From Anaeramoeba ignava (Eukaryota > Metamonada > Anaeramoebidae): a stretch of DNA of 64,000 nt. Location of the stretch: contig JAPDFW010000080.1 of NCBI GenBank assembly GCA_028826165.1, positions 318,399-382,398 on the forward strand. Reading direction: 5' to 3'. Each line of letters starts with the position of its first letter. The stretch's first letter is position 1. Both the position numbers and the translations under genes were made by a program. The notes beneath the pieces were generated by a model. The model had not been told where the DNA came from. It was given only the letters and a program-made list of their open reading frames with translations, and did not search any database. Shown here in pieces: positions 9,293 through 19,335 of this stretch.

Positions 9293-11803
9293 ATGATAAT
9301 AATTCATTTACAAAAAATTAAAGGAATTGAACAATTAATCAACTCAAAAGAAACTAATTTTTTTCTTCAAATCGAAGCACTTTTTCAATCTCAAATTTTT
9401 TATTCACAAGAAATTGAAATTGAAAACAATAAAAAAGAGCAATTATTAGATATTCTTTTTCAATTTAAGGAGAAAAATCAAAAATTAAATTCAAAAGAAA
9501 AAATAAAATTATCTTTTTTCTTCAAAAATGAATCAAAAAATGAAGAAAATTCAAATTATCAAAAATTTGGAAAAATTAAAATTCCATTTAAAAAATTTAT
9601 TCAAACAAAACAAAATCAACAATTTTATTCAATTAATATTTCTAATAAATTGAAAGAATTTCTAAATTCAATTGAAGTACAAATTTTAACAAGAATTCAA
9701 TTTGGAAATCAAAATCAAAATCAAAATCAATTTGAAAATGAAAATCAATTTGAAAATCAATTTGAAAATCAAAATGAAAATGGAAATCAATTTGAAAATC
9801 AAAATCAAAATCAATTTGAAAATCAATTTGAAAATCAATTTGAAAATCAATTTGAAAATCAATTTGAAAATCAATTTGAAAATCAATTTGAAAATCAATT
9901 TGAAAATCAATTTGAAAATCAATTTGGAAATCAATTTGGAAATAAATTTGAAAATCAAAATCAAAATCAAAATCAAAATCAAAATCAATTTGAAAATGAA
10001 AATCAAAATCAAAATCAATTTGGAAATAAATTTGAAAATCAAAATAAAAATCAATTTGAAAATCAAAATCAAAATCAAAATCAAAATCAAAATCAAAATC
10101 AAAATCAAAATCAAAATCAAAATCAATTTGAAAATGAAAATCAATTTGGAAATGAAAATCAAAATCAAAATCAAAATCAAAATCAAAATCAAAATCAAAA
10201 TCAATTTGAAAATCAAAATCAAAATCAAAATCAATTTGGAAATGAAAATCAAAATCAAAATCAAAATCAAAATCAAAATCAAAATCAAAATCAAAATCAA
10301 AATCAAAATCAAAATCAAAATGAAAATCAATTTGAAAATCAAAATCAAAATCAATTTGGAAATGAAAATCAAAATCAAAATCAAAATCAAAATCAAAATC
10401 AAAATCAAAATCAAAATCAAAATCAAAATCAAAATCAAAATCAAAATCAAAATCAAAATCAAAATCAAAATCAAAATCAAAATCAATTTGGAAATCAATT
10501 TGAAAATCTAGATAAAATGGAAATAATTCTTCACTTCAAAAATATTCAAAAATTTATATCAAATGATTATAAAAAATTCAAATTAAAATATGAACTCAAA
10601 ATTCTTGATACAATCAAATCTGTGAAAATTGGAAAAATTCATTTATTAAATCCTCACAAAACAGAAATCTCAAATGAAAACTCAAGAAGAAAATTTGAAT
10701 TTTTAATTCCAAAAAATGAATTGATGATAAACATTTTTAAAAAATCTCAATTACTTATTTTTCTTTCAGATTCTCAAAATCAAAATTTTGCCATTTCAAC
10801 TGTTGTTCTCAAAGATTTTTTTTTCCAAAAAAATCAAAAATCAATTTATTCAAATCAAAAAATGATTCAATGTTTTAGTTTCAATTATGAAAATGAAGAA
10901 TTAAAAAGAATTTGTTGGATTGAAATCGAAATTATTGTTAAAAGAAATAATCAATTTATAAATAATCTTCAAAATGCAAATAAAGAAAAAAGGTTCTTTT
11001 TGCAAAATAATTTTTCCAAATTGAAAAAACTTCAAAACAATGAAGAAAAACGAAATGAGATTCATTTTAAAAATATTTGGGAATTAGAAATTTGGAAAAT
11101 CAATCAAAAAATTCATTTTTATAAAGATTTCAAACAAAAAGAACAATTCTTTCTCAAAAAAATCCAAAATGAATGGAATTTTCTTCAAAATCAAGAACTT
11201 GAAGAAATTCAATCAAATTATAATCATTTAATTATTTCAAGAGATTTAATCAAACAAAAATTAAAAGAAATTAATCAACAAATTATTACATTTAAAAAAA
11301 TCCATCAAAATATTCAAACCAAAAAAGAAATTAAAATCAAAAAATGCCAAGAAATCATTCAAAAAAAGTTAGATAATTTCCAAAAAGAAATTAATGAATT
11401 GAAAATCAATTCAATAGATTATCAAAAAAAAGAAAAAATCTCTTCCAAAAATTTACAAATTTTAGAAAATCAAGAAAAAGATTTGATTGAAAAAATTAAT
11501 CAATTCCAAAAAGAAAATCAATTCCAAAAAGATTCACTTGAAAATTTAAGAACAGAAAACGATTCATTAATAGAAAATTTAGAAGAAATTGAAAAAGAAA
11601 AAAAGGAAATTCAATCAAAAATTGAAATGAAAAAATTGAGAATTCAAGAAATCAAATTGAAAACAAAAAAGGAACAAGAAAAAGAACAAGTTGAATTTGA
11701 AATTAAAAAAGAAATTGGCAAATTAAATCAAATTAGAAAAGAAAATAATTTTGAATCCAATTTTTCAATATTGAAAGAAATGTTTAATGATTTAAAAAAA
11801 TAA
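9293..11803 (+). CDS. C2-like / coiled-coil protein with giant Asn-Gln tract
   Basis: One exon, 836 residues. Residues 1-135 form a beta-rich segment resembling a C2 domain. Residues ~137-404 are almost entirely Asn, Gln, Glu and Phe (QFENQFEN and NQNQNQ units). Residues ~405-540 form a second C2-like segment (MEIILHFKNIQKF to WIEIEIIVK). Residues 545-836 are a long coiled coil rich in Lys, Glu, Gln and Ile. C2-C2-coiled-coil order is seen in some centriolar or ciliary scaffolds such as CEP120, but I cannot demonstrate orthology. It is followed 50 bases later by the BTB-BACK-TLDc copy A. Confidence 0.75.
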   Translation: MIIIHLQKIKGIEQLINSKETNFFLQIEALFQSQIFYSQEIEIENNKKEQLLDILFQFKEKNQKLNSKEKIKLSFFFKNESKNEENSNYQKFGKIKIPFKKFIQTKQNQQFYSINISNKLKEFLNSIEVQILTRIQFGNQNQNQNQFENENQFENQFENQNENGNQFENQNQNQFENQFENQFENQFENQFENQFENQFENQFENQFENQFGNQFGNKFENQNQNQNQNQNQFENENQNQNQFGNKFENQNKNQFENQNQNQNQNQNQNQNQNQNQNQFENENQFGNENQNQNQNQNQNQNQNQFENQNQNQNQFGNENQNQNQNQNQNQNQNQNQNQNQNQNENQFENQNQNQFGNENQNQNQNQNQNQNQNQNQNQNQNQNQNQNQNQNQNQNQNQFGNQFENLDKMEIILHFKNIQKFISNDYKKFKLKYELKILDTIKSVKIGKIHLLNPHKTEISNENSRRKFEFLIPKNELMINIFKKSQLLIFLSDSQNQNFAISTVVLKDFFFQKNQKSIYSNQKMIQCFSFNYENEELKRICWIEIEIIVKRNNQFINNLQNANKEKRFFLQNNFSKLKKLQNNEEKRNEIHFKNIWELEIWKINQKIHFYKDFKQKEQFFLKKIQNEWNFLQNQELEEIQSNYNHLIISRDLIKQKLKEINQQIITFKKIHQNIQTKKEIKIKKCQEIIQKKLDNFQKEINELKINSIDYQKKEKISSKNLQILENQEKDLIEKINQFQKENQFQKDSLENLRTENDSLIENLEEIEKEKKEIQSKIEMKKLRIQEIKLKTKKEQEKEQVEFEIKKEIGKLNQIRKENNFESNFSILKEMFNDLKK
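9700..10500 (+). repeat. Coding microsatellite: (caaaat)n and (caatttgaaaat)n
   Basis: Roughly 800 bases of hexanucleotide CAAAAT (Gln-Asn) mixed with a 12-base CAATTTGAAAAT unit (Gln-Phe-Glu-Asn) inside the 836-residue gene. The unit is a multiple of three, so copy-number change does not shift the frame. All other frames are also open, producing spurious overlapping ORFs on both strands. Confidence 0.9.
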
Positions 11804-13358
11804 TTTTTCATTTTTAATTTTTCATTTTTTTCTTTTTAAAACTTTTATATAAAATGAAAAATTATTTAAATTTAGAAAAACTTTCAAATGATTTAAAAAA
11901 TTTATTTCAAAATCAAAATCAAAATCAAAATCAAAATGAAAGTTATTTTGATTTTGAAATAATTTGTGAGCAAAATGAAATTTCATTTAAAACTCATAAA
12001 TCAATTCTTTCTTCGAGAAGTCATTATTTTAAATCTCTTTTTAAATCTAAAATGAAAGAATATCAAGAAAATAAATTAATTCTAAAAGATGTTTCAAGTT
12101 CAATTCTATTTCCAATTTTGAATTATTTTTATTCAGGAAAGATTGAAATTAATTTAGAAAATGCAATTCAAATTTTAATTTTTTCATCAAAATATTTAAT
12201 TGATGAATTAATTGAAACTTGCTCAAAATTTATTAAAAAGAATTTTAAATTTGAAATTGCTGTTGATATTCTTAAATTATCTGAATCAATGAACTTAAAT
12301 AAATTATTAGATTATTCTTATCAATTTATTTTTGAAAATTTTAAAGAATTTATTAAAACTCCATTTTTTCTTGAACTTGAAGAAAATCATTTAAAATCAA
12401 TATTATTAAATGATGAAATTCCAACAAATGAATTTGAAACGTTTCAATCAATAATAAAATGGGGAAAACATAAATCAAATATTAATCAAGAAAAACTTGA
12501 AAAAGAAGAAAAAGAAAAATTACAAAATCAAATTTCAAATCTTATTGATAAAATAAGATTTATTGATTTTTCAAAACAAGAACTTAAAGATATTTTACAA
12601 GAAGAATTAATTCCAAATCAAATTTCACAAAAATTAATTCAATTCAAAAAACTTCAAAATGAACAAGAAAATGAAAAAAATTAAAAGAATTTATTGAAAA
12701 AGAAAATCAAAATTCATTCATTTTCAAACCAAGAATAAGATTAGGTTCAGAAATTGTTAAAGATCGAGAACATATCAAGAAATTAAAAGAATGGATAAAT
12801 GATAATGAATTCTTTTCCAAAATGAAAAAAGGATTTTCAGCAAAAAGAGATGGATTTGATTCTCAAAATTGGCATTCAATTTGTGATAATAAAGGAAAAA
12901 CATTAGTTATTATCAAAACAAAACAAAATTTTATTTTTGGAGGATTTACTTCAGTTGGATGGACAAATGATAAATCAAAGTGGAGAGAAGATGATAGAAT
13001 CATATTCAGAAGTGTTGGATTTATTTCAGATTCAAATGCATTTATTTTTTCATTAAGAAATGATAAAAATGATAGAAAATCAGAAAAATTTACAATTAAA
13101 AAAGGAAAAGAAGAATTTGCAATTTATTATGGTTTAGAAGAAGGTCCAACTTTTGGTAAATATGGAGATGGAGATGCTGAATTTTGTTTTTATGATAGTT
13201 TACAAGGATATTATTCTAATTTTGGATATTGTTACAATCTTCCTAAAGGAATTAAATGGAATACAAATGAATCTAAAGATTATTTAGCTGGTTCTTATGA
13301 TGACTGGATTGTTGATGAACTTGAGACTTATTTCATTTAATAACAAAATCAAAATAAA
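11796..13358 (+). repeat. Segmental duplication, unit A (partner about 16100-17657)
   Basis: Sequence identity between the two units begins in the TAATTTTTCATTTTTAA just at the stop of the upstream gene. It includes the promoter-like element and continues to TAATAACAAAATCAAAATA after the TLDc stop. Divergence is low in the BTB-BACK half and higher near the 3' end, so the duplication is recent. Confidence 0.8.
11854..13340 (+). CDS. BTB-BACK-TLDc protein, copy A (frame broken)
   Basis: This copy is near-identical to copy B at 16158-17639. The first part (11854-12684) encodes a BTB domain (FDFEIICEQNE, THKSILSSRS, YFYSGKIEI) and a BACK-like helical region. The second part (12822-13340) encodes the TLDc domain (NWHSICDNKGKT, FGGFTSVGW, SVGFISDSNAFIFSLRN). 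The two are in different frames because an A run after ATG at 12671 has 7 A where copy B has 8 (12674-12680 versus 16978-16985). TLDc domains bind and modulate V-ATPase or act in oxidative stress; BTB-BACK suggests Cullin-3 adaptor use. It is either a young pseudogene or a homopolymer consensus error. Confidence 0.8.
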
Positions 13359-13437
13359 TCAAAATTAAATTAATTATTTAAATAATGTAGTTTTAAAATT
13401 TAAAAATTAAATAAAATAAAATAATTAAATAATTAAA

Positions 13438-13517
13438 GCTCAGGTAGCTCAGTAGAGGGAAAAGAGCGAGTCAAATCAAAAACGACTTTGTCGCAGGTTC
13501 AAGTCCTGCCCTGAGCA
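13438..13517 (+). tRNA. tRNA-like gene with atypical anticodon arm
   Basis: A 7-bp acceptor stem (GCTCAGG 13438-13444 with CCTGAGC 13510-13516) is followed by discriminator A. The D stem is GCTC/GAGC. A perfect T arm (GCAGG, loop TTCAAGT, CCTGC) sits at 13493-13509. Box A (TAGCTCAGTAGAGG) and box B (GGTTCAAGTCC) of an RNA polymerase III promoter are intact. The anticodon arm is odd: AGTC/GACT (4 bp, extendable to 5 with a G-T pair) encloses an 11-base loop instead of 7. If the T at 13476 is U33, the anticodon would be CAA (Leu), but the short variable region does not fit a eukaryotic tRNA-Leu. I leave the isotype open. Confidence 0.7.
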
Positions 13518-13625
13518 ATTTATTAATTTGATTATTAATTTGATTATTATTTTTATTCAAAAAGAAAAGAAAATTCGGACATTTTTGTTTTTGGATCAAT
13601 TTTCTTTTTAATTTTGAATTTAATT

Positions 13626-13856
13626 TTAAAAAATCAGACATTTTTGTTTTTGTTTCTTATTTTCTTTTAATTCTTTTTCTTTCAATTCTTGTTCTTTTGA
13701 TTCTTTTTCTTTTGATTTTTTTTCTTTTTGTTCTTGTTCTTTTGATTCTTGTTCTTTTAATTCTTTTTCTTTCAATTCTTTTTCTTTTAATTCTTTTTCT
13801 TTTAATTCTTTTTCTTTTAATTCTTTTTCTTTCAATTCTTTTTCTTTTAATTTTTT

Positions 13857-13888
<32 letters not shown>

Positions 13889-15686
13889 TTTCTTTCAATT
13901 CTTGTTCTTGTTGTTTCATTTGATTATTAAATTTGTTAATTAATAAATCCAATAAATTTGGATATGTTTGATTTAATTGAAAATAATCAATTGCTCTTAC
14001 AATTTCAGGTATTATTTCACCTATAATTTCAATATCTTCTTTAATTTGATTTGAATAAATCCAATATTCAAATATTTGAAATGATTTATTACTTAATTCA
14101 CTATAATCTGTAACTTTATTAGATTTATCTTCTGTTACAGATAAAAACATTCCTCGATATAATTCACTTCTCATTATTAATATTAATTTTGGAAATTTAT
14201 ATTTCTTTTCTTTTCTTTCAATAATAAAATCTTTTTCATTTTCATTTAAATAAATTCTTTTCATTGTTTCTTCTATTTTTTCATTGGAATTTATAATTTC
14301 TTTAATTTCAGAATATAATTTTGGATTTATTTTAGAATTATTTGAATAAATCATTTCAAATATTTGATTTGATTCTTTAATTGATTTATTTGAAATAATT
14401 TGTTGAAGTTTTTCAATTTGATTTTGATTTTGATTTAATCTATATTTTAATATTAATTTATGAGCTGAAATTATTGAACCATTTTCTGTTTTAAATGAAA
14501 TATCACAAAATTCTTTTCTTCTAAATAATTTTATCAAATCTTCTTCAAGATTGGAAAAAGAAGGAGGAGAATAATAAATAAATGAATTGTTAAATCCACA
14601 AGAAATATGATAATTAGAAATATTTTCATTAAATCTTAATTTAGGAAGTTCAATTTTATTTGGATTTTTATGTAACATTAGATTATCAGTTCCTAATTGA
14701 CCTGAAGAATTGATTCCAAATCCAATCATTTTATTGTTTGTTGTTAAAATTAAAGTATGATTGAATCCAACAGAAATTTCAAGAATATCATCATTATTTT
14801 CAAATAAAGGTAAATTCAACTCAGTAAATTTATTTATTTGTTTTTGATGTCCATTGTATAAAAAAAACCCACTTGAATAAAGTTTTCTTTTTAGATTTTC
14901 ATCTTCATTTTCAATCAACATTATTGAATGGAAATTTCCACATTGAATATCAATTATTTTACCTTTTGGAACATTTTGGATTTGGGTTAATGTTTGGATT
15001 TTTGTTTCATCTTTTGTTGTTTCTCCTAATCCAAGTTGACCATGTTTATTAAAACCACATCCAAATAATTCTTGATTTGAATTTAAAAGAAAAACAAACT
15101 TGGAGGCATTTCCTGAAAATATTTTAGAAACATTTTTCATCATTAAAATTGGTTTTTTTGCTTTTTTAAGTGTTTTAGAATCAAAACCAAGTTGAGAATC
15201 ATAATTTAAACCAATTCCATAAGCATTTTGATTTGAAGTTAATAAATAAATTGAACTATCTCCAGAAACAATATCTTGAATTATTCTATCATTTGAATCT
15301 TCAATTAATGATGAAATATTGATAAATTCATTTGGATTTTTTGGATTAATATCTTCTCCTTTGGCAAATACACTTCCTTCTATTGTTAAAATAGCTTCAT
15401 TTCGAAAACCAGCAGTTACTTTTTGAATATTTTCAATTTGGATTTTTTGAGGATTTTGTTTTGAATCATTTTCATTTAAATATTCTATTGCTTTTCCATT
15501 TTTAAAAAGGAAAATTGTTCCAAAATCACTTGTTGAAATTTGTTTAATTTGTTTTTCATTTTCATTTTCATTTTCATTTTCATTTTCATTTTCAAATTTA
15601 AATTGAATTGGTTTTATTATTTTATTTGGCTTATTTTTTAAAAGTTTTGGTTCTTCATTTGAACCAAAAAATATAATTTCATTCAT
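13626..15686 (-). CDS. RCC1 / tandem BTB protein with charged helix and CaaX box (copy R3)
   Basis: A single exon, 686 residues, and the longest complete member of the family. Order: RCC1 propeller (1-~375), BTB (FRRKEFCDISF), BTB ([10 protein letters not shown]), then about 100 residues of Lys-Glu repeats (LKEKE units repeated near-perfectly), ending in KQKCLIF. Cys-Leu-Ile-Phe at the extreme C-terminus fits a CaaX prenylation signal, preceded by basic residues. Alternating K/E repeats of this kind often form a single stable alpha-helix, here a possible rigid spacer between the membrane anchor and the BTB dimer. The propeller is nearly the same as R1. Confidence 0.85.
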
Positions 15687-15780
15687 TTTCGAAAAGAAAA
15701 AAATGAAAAATAATTTTTGAAATTTTAATTTTGATTTTAATTTTAATTTTATTTTTAATTTTAATTTTAATTTTGAAATT

Positions 15781-16070
15781 TTAATTTTGATTATTAAATT
15801 TATTAATTAATAAATCAAATAAATTTGGATTTGTTTGATTTAATTGAAAATAATCAATTCCAATTTCAATTTCATTAATGATTTGTTGTGTAATTTGAAT
15901 TTCTTCTTTAATTTGATTTGAATAAATCCAATATTCAAATATTTGAAATGATTTATTACTTAATTCACTATAATCTGTAACTTTATTTGATTTATCTTCA
16001 GTTACAGATAAAAACATTCCTCGATATAATTCACTTCTCATTATTAATATTAATTTTGGAAATTTATTTT
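15781..16070 (-). pseudogene. Truncated RCC1-BTB family fragment (R4)
   Basis: Only the second BTB of the family remains: [17 protein letters not shown] through FNNQN-stop. Homology ends abruptly at about 16070, within 35 bases of where the duplicated BTB-BACK-TLDc unit B begins (about 16100). The N-terminal ~480 residues are missing. It looks like the remnant of an RCC1-BTB gene cut by the segmental duplication. Its start codon is merely an internal Met. Confidence 0.8.
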
Positions 16071-16106
16071 AAATTAATTTATAAATTAAATATTAAATTA
16101 AAAATA

Positions 16107-16157
16107 ATTTTTCATTTTTAATTTTTCATTTTTTTCTTTTTAAAACTTTTAAATAAA
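16107..16157 (+). promoter_or_regulatory. Duplicated promoter-like element upstream of TLDc copy B
   Basis: TTTTTCATTTTTAATTTTTC followed by ATTTTTTTCTTTTTAAAAC directly precedes the ATG. It is identical, apart from one or two bases, to the sequence before copy A (about 11803-11853). It travelled with the gene in the duplication, so copy B may have arrived with its own promoter. Confidence 0.45.
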
Positions 16158-17639
16158 ATGAAAAATTATTTAAATTTAGAAAAACTTTCAAATGATTTAA
16201 AAAATTTATTTCAAAATCAAAATCAAAATCAAAATCAAAATGAAAGTTATTTTGATTTTGAAATAATTTGTGAGCAAAATGAAATTTCATTTAAAACTCA
16301 TAAATCAATTCTTTCTTCGAGAAGTCATTATTTTAAATCTCTTTTTAAATCTAAAATGAAAGAATATCAAGAAAATAAATTAATTCTAAAAGATGTTTCA
16401 AGTTCAATTCTATTTCCAATTTTGAATTATTTTTATTCAGGAAAGATTGAAATTAATTTAGAAAATGCAATTCAAATTTTAATTTTTTCATCAAAATATT
16501 TAATTGATGAATTAATTGAAACTTGCTCAAAATTTATTAAAAAGAATTTTAAATTTGAAATTGCTGTTGATATTCTTAAATTATCTGAATCAATGAACTT
16601 AAATAAATTATTAGATTATTCTTATCAATTTATTTCTAAAAATTTTAAAGAATTTATTAAAACTCCATTTTTTCTTGAACTTGAAGAAAATCATTTAAAA
16701 TCAATATTATTAAATGATGAAATTCCAACAAATGAATTTGAAACGTTTCAATCAATAATAAAATGGGGAAAACATAAATCAAATATTAATCAAGAAAAAC
16801 TTAAAAAAGAAGAAAAAGAAAAATTACAAAATCAAATTTCAAATCTTATTGATAAAATAAGATTTATTGATTTTTCAAAACAAGAACTTAAAGATACTTT
16901 ACAAGAAGAATTAATTCCAAATCAAATTTCACAAAAATTAATTCAATTCAAAAAACTTCAAAAAAATAAAAAAAATGAAAAAAAATTAAAAGAATTTATT
17001 GAAAAAGAAAATCAAAATTCATTCATTTTCAAATCAAGATTTAAATTTGATTCAGAAATTGTTAAAGATCGAGAACATATCAAGAAATTAAAAGAATGGA
17101 TAAATGATAATGAATTCTTTTCCAAAATGAAAAAAGGATTTTCAGCAAAACGAGATGGGTTTAATTGCAAAAATTGGCATTCAATTTGTGATAATAAAGG
17201 AAAAACATTATTTATTATCAAAACAAAACAAAATTTTATTTTTGGAGGATTTACTTCAGTTGGATGGGCAAATGATAAATCAAAGTGGAGAGAAGATGAT
17301 AGAAACGGAAGTGTTGGATTTATTTCAGATTCAAATGCATTTATTTTTTCATTAAGAAATGATAAAAATGATAGAAAACCAGAAAAATTTACAATTAAAA
17401 AAGGAAAAGAAGAATTTGCAATTTATTATGATTTAGGTGATGGTCCAACTTTTGGAAAATATGGGAATGGAAATGCTGAATTTTGTTTTCATTATGGTTT
17501 ACAAGGATATTATTCTAATTTTGGATATTGTTACAATCTTCCTAAAGGAATTAAATGGAATACAGGCAAATCTAGAAGTTATTTAGCTGGTTATGGATAT
17601 GATTGGGTTGTTGATGAACTTGAGACTTTTTTTATTTAA
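16158..17639 (+). CDS. BTB-BACK-TLDc protein, copy B (intact)
   Basis: One exon, 493 residues. A short leader with a (NQ)n tract precedes a BTB domain (residues ~30-130) and a BACK-like helical region (~130-270). A Lys-rich linker leads to a TLDc domain (~325-493), with RDGFNCKNWHSICDNKGKT, FGGFTSVGWA, FIFSLRND and the C-terminal DWVVDELETFFI. BTB-TLDc proteins of this layout are common in amoeboid protists. Substrates are unknown. It is intact, unlike copy A. Confidence 0.88.
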   Translation: MKNYLNLEKLSNDLKNLFQNQNQNQNQNESYFDFEIICEQNEISFKTHKSILSSRSHYFKSLFKSKMKEYQENKLILKDVSSSILFPILNYFYSGKIEINLENAIQILIFSSKYLIDELIETCSKFIKKNFKFEIAVDILKLSESMNLNKLLDYSYQFISKNFKEFIKTPFFLELEENHLKSILLNDEIPTNEFETFQSIIKWGKHKSNINQEKLKKEEKEKLQNQISNLIDKIRFIDFSKQELKDTLQEELIPNQISQKLIQFKKLQKNKKNEKKLKEFIEKENQNSFIFKSRFKFDSEIVKDREHIKKLKEWINDNEFFSKMKKGFSAKRDGFNCKNWHSICDNKGKTLFIIKTKQNFIFGGFTSVGWANDKSKWREDDRNGSVGFISDSNAFIFSLRNDKNDRKPEKFTIKKGKEEFAIYYDLGDGPTFGKYGNGNAEFCFHYGLQGYYSNFGYCYNLPKGIKWNTGKSRSYLAGYGYDWVVDELETFFI

Positions 17640-17773
17640 TAACAAAATCAAAATATCTTTTTTTCTTTTGATAACAAATTCTTCATTTTCCGAAAAATTC
17701 CAATTAAAAAAAAAGCAAAAAAAATTTTTTTTGATTTGAAAATTTTTGGTTGAAATAATTTCAACAAACAATT

Positions 17774-19335
17774 TTATTTTCTTGTAAAAGATTGTGGAGG
17801 ATTTGGTAAATTTTTTGGAATTTCTGGAATTTCATTAAAAGTTTTCAAAGTATCAATTTCATTAAATAGTGTTGTTAATTCTTCTATTTCTTTCAAAGTT
17901 TCAGGTTCTTTAACATTTCCATCAAGCAAAAATCTTAAAGAATCAACCCATCTTACAAAATTCTATTTTAAAACACAATTCAAAAAGAATTTTAATTTTA
18001 ATTTTAATTCAATTTTAATTTTAATTTTAATTTTAATTTTAATTTTAATTTTAATTTTAATTTTAATTTTAATTTTAATTTTAATTTTAATTTTAATTTT
18101 AATTTTAATTTTAATTTTAATTTTAATTTAAATTTTAATTTTAATTTTAATTTTAATTTTAATTTTAATTTTAATTTTAATTTTAATTTTAATTTTAATT
18201 TTAATTTTAATTTTAATTTTAATTTTAATTTTAATTTTAATTTTAATTTTAATTTTAATTTTAATTTTTAATTTTAATTTTAATTTTAATTTTTGAATTT
18301 ACTTCTCTTGTTGTAGTTGAAAATATTTGAGCATTTTTTTCGTTTACTAAAGCAAAAGCAGAATCTGGATCAATTTTTTTAGAAATTTTCAAAGTTGCTA
18401 AATGTTTACCAGTTAATACTTGATTAAAATCCTTAATTCTAACTAAATTTTAAAATTAAATTTTAAATTTAAATTTAATTTTGAATTTAATTTTGAATTT
18501 AATTTTGAATTTAATTTTGAATTTGATTTTGAATTAAATATTGAATTTAATTTTGAATTTAATTTTGAATTAAATATTGAATTTAATATTGAATTTAATA
18601 TTGAATTTAATTTTGAATTTAATATTGAATTAAATTTTGAATTTAATTTTGAATTAAATTTTGAATTTAATATTGAATTTAATTTTGAATTTTGAATTTT
18701 AATTTTGAATTAAATATTGAATTTAATTTGAATTTTGAATTTATAAATTTTATTGAATTTAATTTTGAATTTAATATTGAATTAAATTTTGAATTTAATT
18801 TTGAATTAAATTTTGAATTTAATATTGAATTAAATTTTGAATTTAATATTGAATTTAATTTTGAATTTAATTTTGAATTTAATATTGAATTTAATATTGA
18901 ATTTAATTTTGAATTAAATATTGAATTTAATATTGAATTTAATTTTGAATTTAATTTTGAATTTAATTTTGAATTTAATTTTGAATTTAAATTGTAATGA
19001 AAATTTGATGAAAAAATTAATTAAGAGTAAAAATTATTGTGTCTTTGATTTGTTTCTTTTTATTCAAAAAAAAAAAAATAAAAATAATAATAAATATAAA
19101 TTCGAAATTTACGTTCAGATTGAAAATTTCCTTTTGTTGAAGTATTTCCACTTTTTAAGATATCAGCGCCAACAATTTCACTTTTAGAATCGTTAAGTTT
19201 AAAAAATCTTGTTTGAGCTTTTCCAGACTTTACTTTATCTAACATTGTTCCTTGTAATAAAATTTGAACATATTTTTCAATTACTAGTTCTTTTGCTTCT
19301 GGTTTTATTTGATCTTGAAATCTTAAACCGTGCAT
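17774..19335 (-). CDS. Small PH-domain protein (ELMO-type PH fold)
   Basis: Three exons (19335-19113, 18442-18303, 17962-17774) join with correct phases (1, then 0) to give 183 residues. The pieces resemble the PH domain of ELMO/CED-12 proteins. The first has GTMLDKVKSGKAQTRFFKLN, the middle exon VLTGKHLATLK and DSAFALVN, and the last FVRWVDSLRFLLDGN, which corresponds to the terminal PH helix with its Trp. No ELMO domain is attached, so it is a stand-alone PH protein, presumably a lipid- or protein-binding adaptor. Both introns are filled with simple repeats. Splicing is inferred from conserved GTAAAT donors and TAG acceptors. Confidence 0.72.
17985..18298. repeat. (ttttaa)n intronic repeat
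   Basis: About 300 bases of near-perfect TTTTAA units in the second intron of the PH-domain gene. No other content. Confidence 0.9.
18445..19000. repeat. (gaatttaattttgaattaaat)n intronic repeat
   Basis: About 550 bases of GAATTTAAT/TTGAATTAAAT units filling the first intron of the PH-domain gene. The open Phe-Asn-Glu frames here are repeat artefacts. Confidence 0.9.

Noticed and set aside
9686-10511. Overlapping Ile-Leu and Ile-Lys open frames on both strands across the Asn-Gln tract
   Set aside because: These are shadows of the hexamer repeat; only the frame continuous with the flanking C2-like and coiled-coil parts is credible.
12600-12830. Programmed ribosomal frameshift in BTB-BACK-TLDc copy A
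   Set aside because: The intact copy B differs by a single A in a homopolymer; mutation or sequencing error is the simpler reading.
18692-18997. Phe-Asn-Glu open frame
   Set aside because: It lies in the PH-gene intron and is only GAATTTAAT repeat.
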